Shown here piece by piece: positions 21,422 to 31,376 of a DNA stretch of 40,037 nucleotides. This DNA is from Chara braunii. Lineage: Eukaryota; Streptophyta; Charophyceae; Charales; Characeae. How positions within the stretch are numbered: the first letter of the stretch is position 1; each line of letters begins with the position of its first letter. Under the pieces are notes generated by a model. The model had not been told where the DNA came from. It ran no database searches and worked only from the letters and a program-made list of their open reading frames with translations. The stretch covers positions 718,122 to 758,158 of the forward strand of contig BFEA01000659.1 in assembly GCA_003427395.1 (NCBI GenBank), written 5' to 3'. The position numbers and the translations under genes were made by a program.

Positions 21422-22318
21422 AAGATTAACTTAGAGAAATGCGAGTTCGGTCGCAATAAAATCTTGTATTTGGGTCATGAGATATTCGGGATAGGGGTAA
21501 GGTCCGAATATGCCAAGGTGGCTAGCATTCGTGACTGGCAACGACCTTAGTCTGTGACCGAGGCCAGATCTTTATTAGGGATGACTGACGACTGTCGCAA
21601 CTTCGTGAAGAACTATAGCACTGTGGCCTCCCCTTTGACTAATCTAAATCGCCTTGACTCACCATGAGAATAATCCGACAAACATTTGAAACATGCTCTC
21701 ATGCACCGTGATGTTCTAATGGTTCCCGATTCGGAGAGGTCATTCATTGTGACCACTGACGCAAGCCAATATGACATTGGCGCAATCCTGTCCCAACAGG
21801 AAGGAAAAAATTTAAGGTCGATCGAGTATATGAGCAAGAAGATGTCATGGAAGAAATTGGCAAAGTCTACCTACGAACGGGAACTGTATACCCTCTACAA
21901 AACACTTGTTCACTAGAGACACTATCTGTTAGGAAGGTTCTTCTACTTGAGAACCGACCATCAGACACTCAAATGGATTAAGACGCAACCCGTTCTCTCT
22001 GATTCATTTAAACACTGGATTGAAGTCATAGATCAATTTTACTTTAAGCTACACCACATGAAGGGAGAGTACAATAAGGTTGCTGATGCACTATCATGTA
22101 AGGCAAAGTACCTAGGTGCGCTGATTACTGAGTTTGACCTATCCGATGATGTAAGTCGGTCCTTGGTGGAAGCCTACAAGAAAGACCCCGTCATGATAGA
22201 CGTCATGCACAAAATTGAGGCAAAAGATAAGGCCACATCAAATGAGATTGTCATGGTGGATGGGTTACTCTTTCTTGAAAAGGCAGGATTTAAGAGACTA
22301 GTTGTCCCATTTCGGTGA
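21422..22318 (+). pseudogene. Reverse transcriptase C-terminus and RNase H of the first gypsy element
   Basis: The reading begins at INLEKCEFG and the YLGHE motif typical of the RT thumb, continues through TEARSLLGM and PLTNLNR, then RNase H with TTDASQYDIGAIL (first catalytic Asp) and RTDHQTLKW (a later catalytic Asp). It ends with the LHHMKGEYNKVADALS motif before the integrase region. Stops at 21548 (TAG), 21665 (TGA), 21671 (TAA) and 21914 (TAG) lie in one continuous frame. At 21914 the family has a conserved tryptophan before RHYLLG; the 21665 and 21671 stops also fit tryptophan positions. The catalytic YVDD of RT is not present. Confidence 0.88.
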
Positions 22319-23550
22319 TTGTCATGATGCAATGAGTTACTTTGGCTATAAAAATACCAGTGCACATCTGATACAACGATTCTTGTGGCCTGATATGCTA
22401 GACGAAGCCAAACAATACATACAGCCTTGTCAAGTCAGTCAGCAGGACAAACATCGAACTCAAGCTCCGCTTGGGTTACTCAAACCCTTGCCCATTCCCG
22501 CAGGTGCAGGACAGAGCGTCTAATTGAACTTCATGGATACCCTCGTGACCGGCACGAGTGACAAGAGGCATATCTTCATCTAAGTTCATCATAGTTGATA
22601 GGTTACTAAGTAGGCTAGACTGATTGTCATGTCAGAGACTGCAAGGACTGAACACGTCATCAAGTTATTTATGAATAACTAGGTGCGTGACTTTGGACTG
22701 CCAAAGACTATCATTAGTGACAGAGATGTCCGCTTCACCAGCGAGATATGGAAGAAGGTCGCTAAACAGATGGACAACCAACTCCGAATGACTTCAGGGA
22801 ATCACCCAAAACCAACGGTCAAGCTGAACAAATGAAGCGTGTGGTATAGCATCTGCTAAGGCATTACATTAAGTTGCCTCTCATCGGCACTCTGTACAAC
22901 AATGTTGTACACAACACCGCCGTCGTCAGTTTGAATCAGTTGCATCTTAGGTGGAAGCCTAGATCTGCTTTAAACTTCCTCCTACCTGAAAACTGATTTG
23001 GTTCAACTCCTGACACCATAAAATTCGGTGTCCAGTATGAGAAGTTGTTGCAGCAAACTGTCGAGCACACTAAGAAATCTCAAGAAGCAATGATTGTTTC
23101 TGAGAATAAACATTGAAGACAGTCTACATATCAGGTAGGGGAACGCGTATGGGTCAAGGCTAGTGAACAAGAACAAAAAATTGGCATCTCCAGAAAACTA
23201 ATGCCGCAGTACTTTGGTCCTTGGAAGGTCTTAAATATCGTGGGTGAGGATTTGGATAGTCCCTCGTACGTTATTCGTATCCTTGGTCACTTACGCACTT
23301 ACCCTATGTTTCACACCTCAAAGCTTGCACCTTTCGCTGAGACACAACAGTTCCCATTAAGGAGATCAATGCCGCCCCCAACCATGAATGGCCATGTGGA
23401 CGTCGACGATATTTTGGAGCACGTGCTTGTTCCTAAGCTTGTTGCTAGAGGAAGACCGTCGAAACCCAAGAGGGAGTGCAGGGTCAGATTTAGGCATCAT
23501 ACGGATCCAAGAAAAGACCGATGGAAAAACTGGTTGAAAAGGGCCCCTTA
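22319..23550 (+). pseudogene. Integrase and chromodomain-like C-terminus of the first gypsy element
   Basis: Integrase inserts retroelement DNA into the genome. Visible: a zinc-finger region with CHDAMSYFGY and later C-x2-S(C)Q before DKHRTQAPLG, a core with MDTLVTG (first Asp), IISDRDVRF (second Asp) and NGQAEQM (Glu, after a frameshift). The GPY/F-like region has QYFGPWKVL and FHTSKLAPF. The C-terminus (about 23390-23530: DVDDILEH, then VRFRHHTDPRKDRW) matches the layout of a chromodomain that guides integration to heterochromatin. There are many stops, including TAG 22680 and TGA 22997 and 23116, and several frameshifts between 22520 and 22860. Confidence 0.85.
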
Positions 23551-23634
23551 GGGCCTCAGGTTATGAAAGAGTATGCACGTAAGTTAAAAGGGAAGACACT
23601 AACTTAAGAAGCATCTCAACGGACTTTCGAAGCT

Positions 23635-23647
23635 AAGGGGGATGGAA
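23635..23647 (+). promoter_or_regulatory. Polypurine tract and 3' LTR start
   Basis: AAGGGGGATGGAA is a plausible plus-strand primer tract, placed 85 bases after the integrase stop. It is followed at 23648 by TGTGAGGAATGTG, a typical LTR start with TG. No 5' LTR copy exists in the window to confirm the boundary. Confidence 0.6.
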
Positions 23648-24089
23648 TGTGAGGAATGTGTCCTCATGGGGCTCTAGTCAACATGCACATGTTCTGGACT
23701 GTGGCCCCCAACAAGCCTTATGCCTGGCCTAAGTGAAGGCGGACCTGAATATCCATGAGAGACCCTTATCTCAACATTTTCCAATGTGGGTATTAGACAA
23801 CTGCAATATGCCAATTGGTTGAAGTGCAACCTGAGTCTTTCCCTGACTCCTTCTAAAAGCAGCAGTTGCGTCAACCAGTTGATCCCATGATGCAAGTGGT
23901 TGCGCCCTAAGCACACGCAGTTTGAGGCCGACACATCGCGAAGTGGCCGCGGACCAATCAGAATGCAGCGTTGTCACACCTACTTTGCGGACCAATGCAA
24001 ATATGACCAACACTTGATGACTTGGAGCCTGGAGGCAACCGAAGAGGGCCCAGACCCATAACTATTGGCTCGTATTTGTCGTCTATACA

Positions 24090-24541
24090 TCGGGCCGAAG
24101 TTTAAGGACTTCGTTAAAGCCTACGTCCAGAAGTGTCCTACTTGGCAAAAGGTGAACAATGTGAACCACCTTCCGTATGGGTTACTTCAACCCCCACCCA
24201 TACCCGAAGGTCGTTAGCAGTCCATCTTAATGGATGTTGTTGGTCCGGTCCGCCCATCCACAGAGCGCGGTCATGATGCTATCTTGGTCGTCGTCGATCG
24301 CTTCACGAAGCGTGCACGTTTTGTTTCGTGCCGCTATTGCATTAGCACTCGTGAGATCGCCGACATCGTCTTCGACCGAGTCGTTAGAGATCACGGTTTA
24401 CCTAAGAGCATCATCTTCGATCGTGATCCACGCTTTACCAACACATCCTGGCGACGCTTACACAAGGTGTACGGATCCCAGCTTCGCTTCTCACCGTCTT
24501 ACCACCCTCATACGGATGGTCAGACTGAAGTCACCAATTGA
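24090..24541 (+). pseudogene. Integrase zinc-finger end and catalytic core, second gypsy element
   Basis: The catalytic D-D-E residues are all present in one frame: Asp in LMDVVGPV, Asp in FDRDPRF and Glu in DGQTEVTN. Upstream in the same frame CPTWQKVN corresponds to the usual C-x2-C of the zinc finger, with the second Cys changed to Trp. TAG at 24215 interrupts EGR-QSILMD, where the family has Trp. TGA at 24539 ends the frame right after the Glu motif, earlier than the usual core end. Confidence 0.88.
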
Positions 24542-24745
24542 ACTCTAAGTACTATCCTCCGAAAGTTTATTAGGATGACCAGCGGTGGGACTTACACTTA
24601 GTCCACGTGGAGATCACGTGCAACCACGCGGTTTCCCCAACCACGAGGATGTCGCTATTCTATTACGATCTCGATTACCACCCTTCCATACCCGCGGATT
24701 TCCTACGACCGTCGCAGTTGTGCCCAAACACTCGTTGTCCTGCGC

Positions 24746-25320
24746 TTGACGACTGAATCGCCCACATGGCGGCGATTACGAGGCGCGTGCACGAAAGTCT
24801 ACCCGACTCCAAGACTCGCATGGCCGCACAAGCGAACCAGTCACGAATGGATCATCCATTCAAAGCCGGTAACGATATGCTCGTTGACACAAGCCACTTG
24901 CAGCTCCAGGCGGATACGCTTCGCAAGTCCAGGCGTCACTTCTTCGGGTTGTGTCACATCCTTCAGGCCGTCGGTTCTTATACTGCCTCTAGTCCGGTCA
25001 ACTTTCGTGTGAAGCTACCTGATTACCTTCCACAGGCTCGCGTACACGATGTTTACCACGTCTCCTTGCTGCGTCCTTATTGCAGACCATCCGAGCGCTT
25101 TGTCGGACATCCTAATGAGCACCCTCCACCTATCATGGTGGATGGTCACAAGAATTTCGTCGTCTTGGACATCGTATCCGGCCGAGTTATCGACTATCCG
25201 ATCCCCCTCCACGCATCGAGTACCGTGTGCGTTGGAATGACTATCAAGATGAAGAGGCTAGTTCGGAGCCCCTCGAACACTTGGAGCACGCCCGGATGTT
25301 GATGTGCATAAGATCGTGCT
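24746..25320 (+). pseudogene. Integrase C-terminal region with chromodomain, second gypsy element
   Basis: One frame (24766 onward) carries the C-terminal integrase region: AGNDMLVDTSHLQL, then FRVKLPDYL and VHDVYHVSLLRPY, the usual GPY/F-like module. A chromodomain follows: VVLDIVSGRVIDYP, then after a +1 or -1 shift near 25218 the strand YRVRWNDYQDEEAS and SEPLEHLEHA. The first frame runs on to 25302 as a non-homologous tail. Such chromodomains bind methylated histone H3 in chromoviruses (family knowledge). Confidence 0.8.
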
Positions 25321-26600
25321 CGTTGTGTTGAGACACCTGCTCCTACTCAGCCGGCTGACCCTCTTCCTCCTCCTCTGACTGAGGAGAGTGCCGAGGACAG
25401 ACCCGCTCCCTCTAAGGTCGTTCTTAAGCAGCAGACAGACTCCTTCGCGCGTCCACAGCCTACTCGTTGACCCCCTCGGCGTCACGACGAGTGACACTCT
25501 GATCACCTACTATCTTCCTACCGACTCACACCTTCAGGTACTCCATCATCAACTTGTTTAGGATGTCGGCATTTTGTGGTTCTGCTTCGATATCGACTCG
25601 ACTCCTACTTCATCGACGTCCTGGACTATATCGACGACTTCAACTACGTTATCGGCTTCAACTACTTTGGAAGTGACTACTTCACGCCACCACCTTACCC
25701 TATACATTCCCTTGCATGTGTCGCATGATGGTTCTCACTTAGCTGGGTCTCTCTGAGTTGGGCTCTCCCTTGGTATCGCATCGACATTGTGATTGTAGTG
25801 TTATCTTGGCTTCCCTGCTTCCAGATCTGGCTTCCTCCCTAGTCGGTGATTTGTGTGGATGTTTCCCTCCCTCACTACCCTCATCACCCTAATATCGGTC
25901 ATTGCATGCCTTCAGTTAGGCATATGTCCACCTTATTCTAGACTCCCCTTTCATGGTCGACCCTGCATGGTGTCACCTTTTCATCGAGCATTGCCCGCCT
26001 TGATGGTCTATCTGTTAGGGTCATTGGTTTTGCTTCGCTATCACTCCCTCACCTTGAGTCTGGCGACCTATCCCACCTTCGTGTGCGACTACCCTTAGGA
26101 GTTTTCATTCTTCGGCTGCATTCACCCCCTCTGAGACCATCCCACACTCTTAGTGCTTTATTGACACGACATTACCTTGTGACATATTGCTATCTTTTCC
26201 TTTCAACACTGAGGCAATAGCCTCCAGGACTTTAGGATTGTATCTTGCTACATTTCATTTTCTGCTATTAGTTAGGAAAAGTATACCAGACACTTGTTTT
26301 TCATTTGACATTATGACATGATTATGTAGCTTAGGCTGCATCGCATGGACTCCGCATGGACGTTGCTCCGCATCGTAAATTTCTAAGTTTTCTTTATTGC
26401 AGAGTTCCGCTGCTTTTGCGGATAGCGTGTTTATGGCACTTGCGATCCACTACAGGTCTGAGGATCGTACAACGGGCCTCTATGTGCCCTGGCCTACAGC
26501 CACGGCCTATCAGGCTATTTTGCCTGTTCGACCTATAGGACCAGGCGATGGCCTAACCCCATAGGTCGTGTGCTCACGTAGTCCAGTCCAATCCTGCCCG
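25321..26600. other. C/T-rich sequence, possibly 3' part of the second gypsy element
   Basis: The first 200 bases translate in the element's direction as Pro/Ser/Glu-rich linker with stops. From about 25560 the sequence is pyrimidine-rich with no recognised domain. No LTR ends or polypurine tract could be set. A short internal repeat GACTATATCGACGACTTCAACTA-like pattern occurs near 25620-25660. Confidence 0.4.
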
Positions 26601-26611
26601 GTACCACTGTC

Positions 26612-26641
26612 AGTACCAGTCCAGTCCAGTCCAGTCCAGTC
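26612..26641. repeat. (CCAGT)n pentamer repeat
   Basis: About six head-to-tail CCAGT units, just after the small inverted repeat GGTAC-CACTGTCA-GTACC (26600-26617). Confidence 0.9.
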
Positions 26642-27239
26642 AATCCGCTTGGGGTATGCCCCAGCTGCAGTCTGTTTCAGCTTATTCTTCATTTGCACAC
26701 TTTGGAGTACATGCGTGTTGAGTTTGTGTTGAAGCTGCACTGTCTCTTCCAGCTCCATCTCCATCTCCTCCATCCTCATCCCTTCGTTTTGATCCTGACG
26801 GACCGCCATCCCCGCTGGTCTATCACAGTTATTGGCTCACAAGTTCATGGTATCGCTCTTATGTGGATGGAATCTTGGTGCATTTATGCTCTCTGCTTGG
26901 TACGTGACTATTTGGACTTGTGCGTGATTTTGCAACTTGGTTTTCTGTCTATTGCTCTCACTCATATTCCATGCATGTGTGTATGTGTGTGTGAGAGAGA
27001 GTGTTCTGAAATAATCTGCATTGTCATGCGGATGGCGTAATATGCACTGCACACTTCTGGATGCGCCGGATTTGTGTCTTGATTCAACCCACACATTCTG
27101 TGTTTAAGGTTCAGCTAACCCCATACTCACAGACAAAGGGGCACTTTTTTCCTTCTTCTTTTTTAAGCAACACCCTGGCATGATAATGCCAATAAAGACA
27201 TAAGATAAGCAATGCAGTTGTGTCCAGTCCCCTCCACCA

Positions 27240-27830
27240 ACCCTTGGTGAAATAAACTACCCCACATAGTGAGGTGACACGCGGCACCAAAAAAGGATTG
27301 ATTGTACTAGCCATTGCACGTCCACATCCAGTCCCACTACGTGAAGACGTGAAGACACTGTCCGGCAACAACAGCATTATGCTTCAGAAAAGCTTGTCAA
27401 ATACACCCATACAAAACAGGCTATTACGCATGTGAAAAAGCACACTTGTCCGCAAGGAATGGAATCCAAAAGATACAACATGGCGAAGTCGATTCGTTCC
27501 AATGGCAATTGCTCGCCCCACAATACACGCGGCCACTACTTGCCGCTTCCCCCGAATACAACGCCAGGCCATTATGGCCGCATTTGGGGCAACTTTCCCT
27601 CCATGTGTGACGTCAACGAGCGGGCTTTCTATTCCGCGGAGGACAGCAACCGTTCATGAAATAAACCATCCGATTCAGTGAAGTGCCACCTGGCATGAAC
27701 GGGGATATTCCCATGCAGCCACAGGGGCATTCCGCAGTTGCAGTAGCGTGAAGTCCCTAGAGTGCCTCCACTAACCCATGATGAAATAAACTACCCCGCA
27801 CAGTGAACTGACACCAGGCACAGACCTGGA
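27240..27830. repeat. Three copies of a GAAATAAACTACCCCG-type repeat
   Basis: Related sequences start near 27247, 27656 and 27781: TGAAATAAACYAYCCCRCA, then AGTGAAxTGACACCxGGCA. The first and third are also preceded by similar CTCCACYAACCC sequence. The spacing is uneven because another repeat (27551-27597) sits between copies 1 and 2. Function unknown. Confidence 0.7.
27551..27597 (+). mobile_element. Core of a second copy of the 28311-28443 inverted-repeat element
   Basis: CCGAATACAACG (27552-27563) followed by CATTAT and TTTGGGGCAACTTT matches 28335-28379 at nearly the same spacing. Its terminal inverted repeats are weaker than in the other copy (GCCGCTTCC vs GGAGGACAGC). It is probably an older member of the same MITE family. 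Confidence 0.6.
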
Positions 27831-28002
27831 TGATCACTATTATGCTAATATAGACATAATGATGCAATCACATCCATAATTGCACTATTGGCCAAGATAC
27901 AGTTTCAAATTGCAGATGGGGCAATGTAAACAACCCAGCTTACTGAGCAGGTAGGAGGCCTGAAGTGCGATTGCAAACTGTATCTTGGCCCGTAATGCAA
28001 TC

Positions 28003-28073
28003 ATAACTCGTTTTTGTGACTCTACTGAAGTAGTAGTAGTAGTAGTAGTATAACTCGTTTTTGTGACTCTACT

Positions 28074-28109
<36 letters not shown>

Positions 28110-28110
28110 T
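28003..28110. repeat. 47-bp duplication containing (TAG)n
   Basis: TAACTCGTTTTTGTGACTCT plus ACTGAAG and a TAG run occurs twice (from 28004 and 28051). The second TAG run is longer (about 11 units against 7). This looks like replication slippage. Confidence 0.93.
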
Positions 28111-28310
28111 TCTCCCAATCTTCTCCCAGATATTCCCAGCCGACACACTAAGTTCTTCTTTTTGTTACCTCATTGCATCAGACCTCGATTGCAACCAAGT
28201 GCGGTCAACTTACGGGGAAGTTGCATGCTGTGTCAAGGAATCCTATCCACCCCTGGGTTTGAATTTCCCTTGATTATTTATTAAATTATTATGATTTTAA
28301 TTAAAAAAAA

Positions 28311-28443
28311 TACGAACAGGCCTACAGTCTTCACCCGAATACAACGTACCTTCATTATAGCTGTATTTGGGGCAACTTTACGTCTAGATATAGTGATAAT
28401 GACCGTACCTTGTATTCCGGTGAAGACTGTAGTTCTGTTCGTA
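28311..28443. mobile_element. MITE-like foldback, 133 bp, about 40-bp inverted repeats
   Basis: The left arm TACGAACAGGCCTACAGTCT continues to about 28350 and is mirrored by 28404-28443, ending CTGTTCGTA. About 36 of 40 positions pair. The outermost TA on each side could be the target-site duplication, with CGAACAG/CTGTTCG as true ends, as in mariner/Stowaway MITEs (inference). It has no coding capacity. A related core lies at 27551-27597. Confidence 0.8.
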
Positions 28444-28541
28444 CACCGATGAACTGTTGAATTACAGACCAAGATTAATCACGATGAAGGGCGAATTAAA
28501 AAAAAAAAAAAGAGTTGGAAAAAAGAAAGTGCTAGGTGGCA

Positions 28542-28790
28542 TCCAGCGGCCTAGCTCAGTTGGTAAGGCACGCAAGTGGCATTCAGGACGTCCCCATTGG
28601 CCTCATGTACCTTCCTGGGCATGCTTGGCGCCCCCCACCTAGAGATAGCCCCTTGATCCCCACAATTAACATTAAAAAGCAGTCTCTGCTGATGTTCATA
28701 GGGGGAGGGGTAATCAGGGAGGCGCAGCGACTGGCCACTCAGATGATGCTCGGTCCCTCTGCTACCGGGTGTCCCCCACTGTGGTTTCCC
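28542..28790 (+). mobile_element. tRNA-derived SINE, copy 1, B box deleted
   Basis: The head TCCAGCGGCC is followed by a perfect A box TAGCTCAGTTGG (28552-28563) and GCAAGTGGCATTCAGGA. It aligns along most of its length with the minus-strand copy at 30817-31190, including ACCTTCCTGGGCATGCTTGG and TGATGTTCATAGGGG. About 13 bases that hold the B box in the other copy are missing here (after 28596), so Pol III transcription should be lost. The 3' part diverges after about 28770. Confidence 0.85.
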
Positions 28791-28902
28791 TGAAGGCAAC
28801 AAGGCCACCCTGGGCTGAAAAGGCTACCCGGTGTCAGATGAGACACATGGTTGAATTTACCTTGGCTAGTTAGTCCAATGATCATACCTCAAGGTCATGG
28901 GC

Positions 28903-29885
28903 CTTTTTTTTTTTTTTTTTTTTTAAAGAAAAAAAGAAAAAAAAAACAAAAAACACGCTGATCCACCTGTGGAATGCATGCTTTGTCTTTTTTTTTTGTT
29001 TCTTAACATCTCCATGGCCCATTCCTCTGCCCCCTGGGTGTAAGAGCCCCAGGGGATAGAGGTCGGCTTTTTTGAGGGCTCTGATGTATTCGTGGGGAGT
29101 TGCACCTGCTGGAAACCGGGTCCAGCGTCCCTTACAATCATTTGAAAATAAAATAAGGAGATCTATGATCTTCGGCATGTCATTTCACCTTCCCTCATAG
29201 AGGCTATTAACCTTGCCTGGACCTCTTCACCAATTGGCGCCAAATTCGAGTGAAACCTAGCCNTTGTTCAGCAGGAGATTGTCTAGCCTATCCANAGCGT
29301 TCTGCNCCNAGNTNATGTTAATGCGNTNCTATCTGAAACTNGGAATTGCTCTCTTTGGTTGNAGGTAAGAAATTTCTGAACGGCTACCCTGCCCCTGTAG
29401 AAATCTCTCTGGGGAATCTCTACCTGTGTTCACGGTGACCTGGGACCCATCAGCCATGGCNCCAAAATGATACCTGCTGANTTAACTTTCAAAAATCTAA
29501 CATTGTGGCCCNAACTGCNGAAGAAGTGTTCCCTAGCTGCTTTCTTTGAATGGGCTCTGCGTGCTCTCCCCCAGTCCGACCAGACAAGGGAGCGAACTCC
29601 CTCCAAAATCATGTTCATTGTGGCAATGTCTGAGTAAAACTTGGACCTGAAGATTCTATCATTCCTGAGTTTCCAGATAACCTGCATAATGGCTGCCCTC
29701 CAGGTGTGGGCTACATAGGACCATCCCATTTTATGGTTTGTCTTTTTTAGCCTACCGGCCCAGGTAGAGTCACAGTTATTTCCAATCATCATCTGATTCC
29801 ATTGGAACTCGAACACAGGTCTGTCTTTGATAGAAAAGAAAAGAAAAGAAAAGTATCCATGGTGTACCCAATGACCAAGAGCAGT
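28903..29885 (-). mobile_element. LINE 3' end (ORF2 C-terminus, 3' UTR, poly-A), minus strand
   Basis: Minus-strand translation of about 29150-29830 includes WRAAIMQVIWKLRNDRIFR and SLVWSDW, the pattern of the zinc-binding RT/RNase H C-terminus of plant L1-type LINEs, and further down IGEEVQARLIASMREGE. Stops, frameshifts and ambiguous bases (29263-29520) break it. It ends in an A-rich tail on the minus strand (T-run 28903-28923 plus A/T-rich sequence to 28950). The 3' UTR holds a perfect 8-bp stem-loop (29031-29055). The 5' part is missing, as is usual for LINEs. Reverse transcriptase itself is not seen. Confidence 0.7.
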
Positions 29886-29997
29886 TTTTTTTTTTTTTTT
29901 TTGCTTTTTTTCTTTTTCTTTTTTTCTAAAGCTATATTCTTCTCTCAATTCCACCTCACACTACCTACCTACCACTACTCCTAATTGTAGGCATACG
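29886..29997 (-). repeat. Poly-A-tailed 3' module shared with the SINE
   Basis: The 46 bases at 29950-29995 (plus strand CCTCACACTACCTACCTACC and so on to GGCATACGG) are identical to 30823-30868, the 3' end of the SINE on the same strand. On the minus strand this module is followed by A-rich sequence (29886-29935), so it is a retroelement tail inserted in or next to the LINE. The rest of this element upstream (30000-30260) does not match the SINE body. Confidence 0.75.
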
Positions 29998-29999
29998 GC

Positions 30000-30725
30000 C
30001 AACCCTGAGGCAGCTGATGGTTGTCCTGACAGTATGGGCCACCTTCCCTACCCTTCCCCACATTAATTCCATTTCTAATTATAGATGCGCAGCTTGCGCT
30101 GGTATTTACAACCCCACAGTTGTTACTGTTTCCTGAGAACGGTCATGGCCATGGATGGAATTGAAAGCCAGTCCTCCTCCTCCTACGATGACGAGCTTCT
30201 TCGTCCATGTTCATTGAATGGAGCAGCTGCCATTGAACGTAACTGCAATGCAATATAATGGCTATTTTACGATACCGCCAGTTCTTCTCTTTTTTTCTTT
30301 TTTTTTTTTATGGTTTCTTGCCTCCGGCTTAGCAGCTGTGTTTTCTTTCCTTTTTCTTTGGGAGAAAAAGATAAGACAACTGCGCCTGTGACCGCTGCAA
30401 AGTTCAGACTTCGCAGAAATAACAGTCTGCTGCATGATTGGGCCGTGAGCAGTTCGAAACAGCAAAAAAAACAGTAAACTATGTGTGCGACAGCCTACAG
30501 GTTCATAAGTGGCAAAAACCGGGAGATGGCCCGGGTTAGTGGTATCTCCTTTTATCCCGTGGCCTGGCCTGGGAGCAGGTACCGGTAGCAGGCCCTCCCG
30601 TTTTTCTTGTTCTTTTTTTTTCGTTTTTGGCTTCTGGCGGGAATAGGTGTGGGCTGGAAAACGATCCCACTTTGTCAGAACAGAAAAAAACACCCACCGC
30701 GCCACGTGCCCTCGTTAACACCCGC
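30000..30725. other. Unassigned sequence between retroelement tails
   Basis: It contains T-runs at 30286-30310 and 30606-30628 and mixed sequence. No coding domain or RNA was recognised. Part of it may be the body of the element whose tail lies at 29950-29995. Confidence 0.4.
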
Positions 30726-30727
30726 CC

Positions 30728-30730
<3 letters not shown>

Positions 30731-30781
<51 letters not shown>
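30731..30781. repeat. (CT)n(CA)n compound microsatellite
   Basis: About 14 CT units are followed directly by about 12 CA units. Confidence 0.97.
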
Positions 30782-30816
30782 ATCAATTTTATAAAAGTTT
30801 GTTTGTCCTTGTTTTT

Positions 30817-31190
30817 TTTTTCACCTCACACTACCTACCTACCACTACTCCTAATTGTAGGCATACGGGGAACCCCGTAGCAGCCAGAACCGTGTTCACG
30901 AGAGAACATGCGGGGGCTGCTCCCGACCTGCAGGTGGGCGATACCGGCTAGGGGACAGCCGGTAGCATCAGGGACCATGCCAACAGGACCAATCCCTGTG
31001 CCTCCCCTCAGGTCCCCTCCCCTATGAACATCAACAGACTCTGCTAAATACCAATCGGGGGATCCAGTGGTTTATCTCTAGGTGGCGGGCACCAAGCATG
31101 CCCAGGAAGGTACATGAGGCCAATGGTGATTGAACCCATGACCTCCTGAATGCCACTTGCGAGCCTTACCAACTGAGTAAGGCCGCTGGA
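30817..31190 (-). mobile_element. tRNA-derived SINE, copy 2, nearly complete, with 14-bp target-site duplication
   Basis: Read on the minus strand: 5' end TCCAGCGGCC (31190), A box TTACTCAGTTGG (31180-31169), B box GGTTCAATCAC (31136-31126) with 32-base spacing, body, then the tail module AGTGTGAGGTG and a poly-A run (30811-30820). The flanks carry TTGTCCTTGTTTTT at 30803-30816 and again at 31191-31204, a perfect 14-bp target-site duplication overlapping the poly-A. SINEs are transcribed by Pol III and mobilised by a LINE enzyme (family knowledge). The A box has one change from consensus. The perfect duplication suggests a fairly recent insertion. Confidence 0.92.
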
Positions 31191-31376
31191 TTGTCCTTGT
31201 TTTTGGTATGTTTGTCTTTGTTTTTGGTATGTTTGTTTTTCTTCTCTTTCCTATGTTTTTTCTAAGTACGTTTGTCTCTAGCCGAGCACCCCCTAGCAGT
31301 GCTAAACAGTTGGTGGTTCCTTGTTTGGAGTGCCAACTGCACTCTTAGGGGGACCGCTCGGTTCGAGTTATCTGTA

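Larger units (their letters stand above)
21418..23950 (+). mobile_element. Ty3/gypsy chromovirus-type retrotransposon, 5'-truncated and decayed
   Basis: Order on the plus strand: end of reverse transcriptase, RNase H, integrase zinc finger, integrase core, C-terminal chromodomain-like segment, polypurine tract, then the likely start of the 3' LTR. The element begins abruptly inside reverse transcriptase, so gag, protease and the RT active site are missing. Stops and frameshifts throughout show that it is dead. The LTR's right end is not identifiable; the next gypsy fragment starts by about 24057. The position of integrase after RNase H identifies the Ty3/gypsy order. Confidence 0.9.
24057..25320 (+). 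mobile_element. Second Ty3/gypsy chromovirus fragment, different family
   Basis: This fragment contains only the integrase zinc-finger end, integrase core, C-terminal region and chromodomain. Its sequence and GC content differ clearly from the first element, so it is not a duplicate. It begins inside the zinc-finger region (KDFVKAYVQKCPTWQ). Its right end and 3' LTR are unclear: the following Pro/Ser-rich and C/T-rich sequence to about 26100 may belong to it. The two head-to-tail fragments suggest nested or neighbouring insertions followed by deletion. Confidence 0.88.
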
